A program made the position numbers and the translations under genes. The notes beneath the pieces were generated by a model. The model ran no database searches. It saw only the letters and a program-made list of their open reading frames with translations, and was not told the origin of the DNA. From Cherax quadricarinatus (lineage: Eukaryota > Arthropoda > Malacostraca > Decapoda > Parastacidae), in assembly GCF_038502225.1 (NCBI RefSeq), contig NW_027195405.1:122501-186500 (forward strand): a DNA stretch of 64,000 nucleotides, in the 5' to 3' direction. Below are positions 59,142 through 64,000 of the stretch, piece by piece; the stretch's first letter is position 1, and every line of letters starts with the position of its first letter.

Positions 59142-61830
59142 TTATTTGTAAATAGGGTTAGGAGCAGGATCATGCAAGGAGTAGAAAAGGTTGTGTTGGT
59201 GTGTGGGTCTGCGAATGTCTTCGTCAATGAGAGAGGTCCAGTAGTCATGTCGTGTCTCAAGTTTGTCTATCTGTCTGTCACTGAGCGTCTTCCAGTACAG
59301 ATTCAGCGCAGGGATGTCTAATTGGGCATGGAGAGACTCGCTTGTGGCGAAGTCCTCCCATCTGACATCAAGCACCCAGTGCAGCGCCTTGTTCTGGACA
59401 CGCTGCAGTTTAAGTTTGTTTTTGCTGCAAGAGGAGAGTAAGTTATCAGCGTTGAGAGGCATGTTGCAGCTTGTAGAGGCCCGCAATGGCCTTACTAGCT
59501 ATTGCATGCCTTGAGTGAATGTGTCCGTGTAAACGAAGAAGGTAGTCAAAATTAACGCCAAGGACAGTGACAGATTGTGTGATGGGGATGTAAGTGCGGG
59601 TGTCAGCTGTTCTGAGCTCGACAGGTAATGGAGGATCACGTTTCCTGTAGTTAAAATACGTAATGCTGGATTTAGCTGCATTGGTTTTGATCCTCCATTT
59701 TTGTTCCCAGATGGCTATCCTGTCAACCTCATTTTGTGTTTTGTGTGTGAGTGTATCTATATTGGCATGAGTGATAAGTTGTGTAATGTCGTCTGCATAG
59801 GCTAGTGTGATGGAGTTGTGGTATACAGGTGTTGGAATGTCGTTAGTGTTTAAAATGTAGAGGGTAGGGGAGAGGACAGATCCCTGGGGTACTCCGGCAT
59901 TTAGTGTGAAGTAGTCAGAGTAACAGCCTTGGAATTTGATTCTCATGGTACGGCCGTCTAGGAAGTTGCAGAGGAGTTTACGCGTATTGAGAGGCAGGTT
60001 GAAGTTAGTGCAGAGTTTGTACTTGAGCCCTTGGTGCCAGACACTGTCATAGGCTTTTTTAACGTCTTTTGCAATCAGGGCTGTCCTGTTTCTTTGTTTT
60101 GTGTTGATGTGGATGTAGTTGAGAATGATGTTAATGGCATCATGTGTGGATCTGTGTGTTCTGAAGCCAAACTGGCCATCAGAAAGTAGAGAATTGTGTT
60201 CCAGGTATCTGCGAAGGCGTTGATTGATGAGTTTTTCAAAGAGTTTTCCTAAAGTTTCGAGGAGGCTGATAGGGCGATAGTTTCTAGGGTCAGAGTGGTC
60301 TTTATTGGGTTTAGGAAGGAGGATAGCAGTAGCAGCTTTGAAGAGGGAAGGGAAGTATCCAGAGGCAAGGGAGGCATTGAGGAGGTTTGTGTAGGCAGTA
60401 ATGATAGAGTCAGGAAGGTGTTTCAGGATAATATGGTTTAGGCCAGAGGCACCAGGGGCCTTGGGAGGAAGGTGTCTGAGGAGAGTTTTAACGTCTGTGT
60501 TGGTGAAAGGAGTGTCAAGTTCTTGGGAGGAGGTAGAAGAGTCCAGATGGATGTGGCTGTCTGGTGTTGTTTCGTGTGTGTGTGTGTAGTGTTCCAGTGT
60601 TCTATGTTCTGTATGTGTTGAATAGCGTTAGGGTGGGGTGGGTGAGGGTGGAAGATGTTCTCCCAGATGTGTTTGAGGGTGTTAGTAGCAGCCTGCGGGT
60701 CTGAGATATGTGTGTTATTGTGGGTGATGTGTTTGAATTTGTTGGTGGGAGTGGTGCCTCTGATTTTTTTGATAAAGTTCCAGAAGGCTTTGGTGTTTTT
60801 GATACGCTGTTTGTCTGCTTGTAGTATGAGCTGTGACCAATGATTGTTGTGGTCTTGGTCTAGACTGTGTAGAATGTTGTTTCTGAGGTAAGTGAGATCT
60901 AATCGGACTTGATTAAATCTATGTGTGTTGTAGAGAAAGCGGTTGGGGTAACAGATAATTAGTCTTCTTGTTCTGATTGAGGGTTTGAAGGAATAACGAG
61001 TGGTGTGGGTTTTCTTTGGTATTGCGGTGTTGGCTACTTGTGTAATGGTGTCTTGGATGAGAGCAAGTTGAGTGTCAATGTCAGAGATGGGTTTGTTGTT
61101 GTAGTCATAGGTGAGGTTAATATTGTCTATGTGTTGTTTGAAGGCATCCCAGTCAGCGTTCTTGTAGGAGAAGGAAGGTGTGGCCGGGATGAGGATAGGG
61201 CTGGAGATGTGTAAGATGACGGGAATGTGATCAGAGCCTGTAATAGGCCCAGCTGAGATGTAGTGTTGAAATAGAGAGCTGGCTCGGTTTGCCAGAATGA
61301 TGTCTGGTTTGCTTTGGCCCGTGTGGTTGTAGAAGGTATTGAAGTCAGGGCCGAGATGAATTAGGTGTTTACGGTTTGTGAAGTTGAGTAATTGGTGACC
61401 AAGTTGATTGTTACTGGTGTGATGAAAGGCGGTGTGTTTGGCATTCATGTCAGCTAGTAGGTATGTTGGTGTAGTTGAAGACTAAGGAAAGATCGTGTAT
61501 GTTGAGAATAGTGTATGGGCGAGCATAGGTGGTGAAAAAGATAAAGGGACCAAGGTGGGTGTGTATTCTGACTGCAAGACAGTGTTGGTGAATAAAAGGG
61601 ATTGGGAGAAATTCGTGTTTTATGTTGGATTTGACAAGGATGGCAACCCCATCGTGGGGATCATAGGGGGACTGTAGTGCAGTATAACCATAATGGCGGA
61701 TATGTTGAGGGGCTTTGAGGCAGGTACTGTTTAGCAAAACAATATCTGGCCTCTCTGCTTCAAGGAGCTCGGCCAGTAGGTGTCTAATTGTAAAGGAAGA
61801 ACGTACGTTGAACTGAATCACCTTAAACAT
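59142..61830 (-). pseudogene. Jockey-like ORF2: endonuclease + reverse transcriptase, frameshifted
   Basis: Start MFKVIQFNVRSS (61830). Endonuclease: RPDIVLLNSTCL, GYTALQSPYDPHDGVAILVK; frameshift at about 61450; LLADMNAKHTAFHH, SKPDIILANR, ITGSDHIPVIL (61225). The linker carries HWSQLILQADKQRIKNTKAF. A frameshift in a (CA)n run near 60580 leads to LRHLPPKAPGASGLNHIIL, NYRPISLLETLGKLFEKLI, FGFRTHRSTHDA, DVKKAYDSVWHQGL (60050), GVPQGSVLSPTLYIL (59890), LAYADDITQLI (59800), TVLGVNFDYLL; frameshift near 59470; then LKLQRVQNKALHWVLDVRWE and KLETRHDYWTSLI. YADD is intact. Confidence 0.87.
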
Positions 61831-61845
61831 GATTTAATGGTTTTG

Positions 61846-62244
61846 TCATAGCAAAGTTAATGTCGGTGGAGGAGTTTGGATTAAAGCCCGTGATAGTGGT
61901 GCCATCAGTGGATGTGTGTTTGTAGGTGTTACGGACCCGTTTCCTGGAGGGGGAGGAAGAGATGGATCTGTTTTTATGTTCTTTGGTCTGTCTGTCTGTC
62001 TGTCAGAAGTTGGGGCAGGTTTAGGTTTGAGTGGATTTTGTCTGGAGGAGGTGGAGTTGGACCTGGATGAAGTTTTGGTTGTGGTGGAGTGGGCGAAGGT
62101 GGATGCAGAGGAAGTGGAAGCTTTGGTAGGGGATGAGGAAGTGGAAGCTATGGTAAGGGATGAGGAAGTAGAAGCTAAGGTAAGGGAAGAGGAAGTGGAA
62201 GCTTTGGAAGGGAAAGAGGAAGTGATGAAGGAAGTGGGGGGCAC
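61846..62244 (-). pseudogene. Jockey-like ORF1 remnant, low-complexity Ser/Thr/Pro-rich
   Basis: 133 codons with repeated ASTSSSLT-type blocks, a basic Ser/Arg stretch (TTTKTSSRSNSTSSRQN) and DRQTDRPKNIK. It ends 16 bp before ORF2. The C-terminal zinc knuckles usual for Jockey ORF1 are not seen, so it is truncated or replaced. Called ORF1 from position only; it could also be repeat-derived sequence. Confidence 0.4.
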
Positions 62245-62334
62245 GACCTACTTCCACATTGGACAAATGTGACACCACCTACGACTGCTGCCCCTCACCT
62301 GTCTACGGTTTATAAGCTGCTTCTCCGCTCATAT

Positions 62335-62555
62335 GCCGTATTTGAGTAGTTTCAAATTTAGGTTGGATAAGTACATGAGTGGGAGGGGTTGAATTTGAGT
62401 GGGACTTGCACATCAGAGCTTATTTCTTAGGTAGCAGTGAAAATTGGGTTGGGCAAATGTTTAGTTAGTGGGATGAATTGTAAAGGACCTGCCTAGTATG
62501 GGCCAACAGGCCTCCTGCAGTGTTCCTCCTTTCATATGTTCTTATGTTCTTATTC
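62335..62555 (+). mobile_element. 3' end of a CR1-like element
   Basis: Starts with the end of an ORF2 (FKFRLDKYMSGRG, stop), followed by a UTR with aaaggacctgcctagtatgg, ccaacaggcctcctgcagtg and the terminal repeats atatgttcttatgttctta. The last match the reverse complement of 2315-2336. Same family type as 2315-7370. Confidence 0.82.
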
Positions 62556-62564
62556 TATTCAAGA

Positions 62565-62755
62565 TTGATGGACTGAACACATCGACTCAAGGCTGAGGGA
62601 CTGATTACCTCATTCTCCTCCTGTTCTTCAAGTTTCTCCTTGGTATGGACTGATGAAGCCACTGTGTGGCGAAACGTTTCCTCAATAAAGATACCCAAGA
62701 GTTGCACATGTGTCTAATTCAACAACATGTCGGTTCTCTGAACCATTCATCTACA
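62565..62755 (+). mobile_element. Penelope-type terminus with best hammerhead-like core
   Basis: Reads gattgatggactgaacacat ... ctgatga (62650-62656), a, gccac tgt gtggc (62658-62670), gaaa (62671-62674), cgtttcctc, aataaag. The order CUGAUGA, 5-bp stem with 3-nt loop, GAAA is the hammerhead core plus stem II, with one extra A before the stem. Same family as 50566-50758. Confidence 0.65.
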
Positions 62756-62906
62756 AACTTGGAATGATGTATTGGAAAAGATGTTGGAAACATGTTTGGC
62801 AATGGAGTTGGTGGAGAGGACTATGTATCTCTTCTCGGCAGTGTCTTCTCTGAACCCGACTATAAATACTCACATACCTTCTACCCCAGGTAGATCTGTT
62901 TGTGGG

Positions 62907-63052
62907 TAAGACACATAGGCAACATTTAGGCAACTTTATTCCTAAACGTTTCGCCTACACAGTAGGCTTCAGTCGAATACAGAAGAAGAAGCCTACTGTG
63001 TAGGCGAAACGTTTTGGAATAAAGTTGCCTAAATGTTGCCTACGTGTCTTAC
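62907..63052. repeat. Inverted repeat of Penelope-type termini (66-bp arms)
   Basis: Left arm 62907-62972 (taagacacataggcaac ... gtaggctt) and right arm 62987-63052 (aagcctac ... gttgcctacgtgtctta) are near-perfect reverse complements around a 14-nt spacer. Each arm has the cgcctacacagtaggc stem and gaaacg element. Two termini are head to head. Confidence 0.88.
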
Positions 63053-63082
63053 CTACCAACCTGTCGGTATTGTATACCATTT

Positions 63083-63215
63083 TGATGTTCATCAGATCTG
63101 TTTGTGACTTGAAAAAGCCCTCTGTGTGGGCGAAACGTTGTCAATAAAGGATCACATTAAACTGCATATGTGTTTATGTTTCCATTGTGTCGGTATTTTA
63201 TACCATTTATTTTCA
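63083..63215 (+). mobile_element. Penelope-type terminus (plus)
   Basis: cagatctgtttgtgacttga, aaaagccctctgtgtgggcg, aaacgttgtcaataaagg. Relative of 58741-58830. Segments of gtagatctgtttgtg also lie at 62890, left of the inverted repeat, so the 146-bp palindrome may have inserted into a member of this family. Confidence 0.55.
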
Positions 63216-63322
63216 TTGAATTTTCCCTCCTAAAAGATAATTTTGCACTTGCAACCTGTGATAACAATTCTTTCAGGAGTTGCTGGAGGTGTCCTTAGAG
63301 GAAGAGTGAGAAGACATTTCGG

Positions 63323-63388
63323 TATATAAGAGCGCCTCACAGACCTGCCTGCCAGAACCACACCATCTGAGGAGAAGTTCAGGTAAGT
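63323..63388 (+). promoter_or_regulatory. Candidate core promoter and non-coding first exon
   Basis: TATATAAG (63323-63330) is followed 25-35 bp later by an arthropod-like initiator region (cctcacagacc), a short GC-balanced stretch and a strong donor, TTCAG|GTAAGT (63382/63383). The spacing fits a Pol II promoter with a short 5' exon of about 30 bp. The next exon would lie right of the window or in the following repeats. It could instead belong to a transposon. Confidence 0.4.
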
Positions 63389-63689
63389 TCTTTTGCTAGT
63401 GCTTTTATTATACTGTAAGAACATTCATATTGTATGATTGCTTCTGTTGTATTTGGGAGATATATAGCAGGAACAACCTCGGTGTTCAATTATAATCTTG
63501 TATATATATTGGTTACATGGTGAGAGTACATACACTTTGTGTGTACTCTTTATTGAGTAGTTACATACAGTAACACTTAGCGTGATATTACCTTTATCAG
63601 TAAGTCATATTGTTGGTTTCATCCGCGATGATTACAATATGTTGGTAGAATTACCGACAATATGTAAAGTAAAAGGACACTAGTGCAAC

Positions 63690-63835
63690 TAATGTGACAA
63701 CGTGGCAATGTTTCGCTCTCCAGAAGTTTTGTCAAGCCGCTACAAACAGTACCTGGACACAGAGGGTATATACAGGACCAGAGTGAGATGTAGTACTAGT
63801 GGTAGTAGTAGTAGTAGTAGTAGTAGTGAGTGAGA
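63690..63835 (-). mobile_element. Penelope-type terminus and (GTA)n
   Basis: On the minus strand cttgacaaaacttctggaga, gcgaaacattgccacg, the hairpin-gaaac pattern again, in a different family. A (gta)n run at 63800-63826 follows on the plus strand. Confidence 0.5.
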
Positions 63836-63850
63836 GATGAGAGTGAGAGT

Positions 63851-64000
63851 ACATCAACACACACAGTGAGAATACACTGGACAGTTGAACATCAACACAC
63901 ACAGTGAGAGTACACTGGACAGTTGAACATCAACACACACAGTGAGAGTACACTGGACAGTTGAACATCAACACACACAGTGAGAGTACACTGGACAGTT
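63851..64000. repeat. 38-bp tandem repeat running off the window
   Basis: Four copies starting at 63851, 63889, 63927 and 63965: acatcaacacacacagtgag, agtacactggacagttga. The array continues past the right edge. Confidence 0.93.

Larger units (their letters stand above)
59135..62270 (-). mobile_element. Jockey-like non-LTR retrotransposon, nearly full length
   Basis: Minus-strand order: Ser/Thr/Pro-rich ORF1 remnant (62244-61846), endonuclease/RT ORF2 (61830-59142), short 3' end. There are only three or four frame breaks in ORF2, so it is the best-preserved long element of the window. No target-site duplication could be assigned. Confidence 0.82.

Overview
This window is eukaryotic and looks like decapod crustacean nuclear DNA, most likely from a crayfish or lobster relative. 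No rRNA, bacterial operon or phage structure is visible. The evidence is the combination of very long minisatellites, tRNA-derived SINEs, decayed non-LTR retrotransposons (CR1-like with an esterase-type ORF1, and Jockey-like), Penelope-like elements with GIY-YIG domains, Gypsy-type LTR leaders, spliceosomal intron signals, and (TA)n, (TC)n and (GTA)n microsatellites. The species cannot be fixed from sequence alone. I found no complete host protein gene.

Layout. 1-2314, 7467-7542, 9373-24018, 32880-33346 and 52075-52692 are blocks of one 32-bp minisatellite. The largest block contains an almost identical tandem duplication of 4,430 bp. At 2315-7370 a minus-strand CR1-like retrotransposon separates two blocks; it is itself split by a 1.04-kb tRNA-SINE composite with target-site duplications and a 240-bp inverted repeat. 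7543-9372 is low-repeat sequence with CRE-type motifs and a promoter-like signal. 24019-31260 is AT-rich and is the most gene-like part: it carries two decayed macro-domain (ADP-ribose-binding) genes in tandem on the minus strand, one with a phase-consistent intron, then plus-strand exon fragments of an unrecognised gene interrupted by a SINE. 31270-32880 is a series of short tandem repeats.

33348-49500 is a transposon graveyard: a second CR1-like element split by an AT-rich insertion, an LTR with leader, a third non-LTR element plus a second copy of its 3' end, and two oppositely oriented Penelope-like elements separated by (TA)n. 50215-57268 is almost wholly tandem repeats with units of about 44, 21, 32, 20/19, 26 and 18 bp, with two transposon insertions. 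57349-64000 holds a second LTR and leader, a nearly full-length Jockey-like element, several Penelope-type termini with hammerhead-like hairpins, a promoter/first-exon candidate, and a 38-bp array running off the window.

The parts do not form a pathway. Nested insertions give relative ages: the minisatellites and the CR1 body are older, and the SINE composites and some Penelope-type termini are younger because they carry clear target-site duplications. The best leads are the macro-domain pair, the SINE inverted dimers, the hammerhead-like hairpins, and the strong excess of the 8-mer TGACGTCA.
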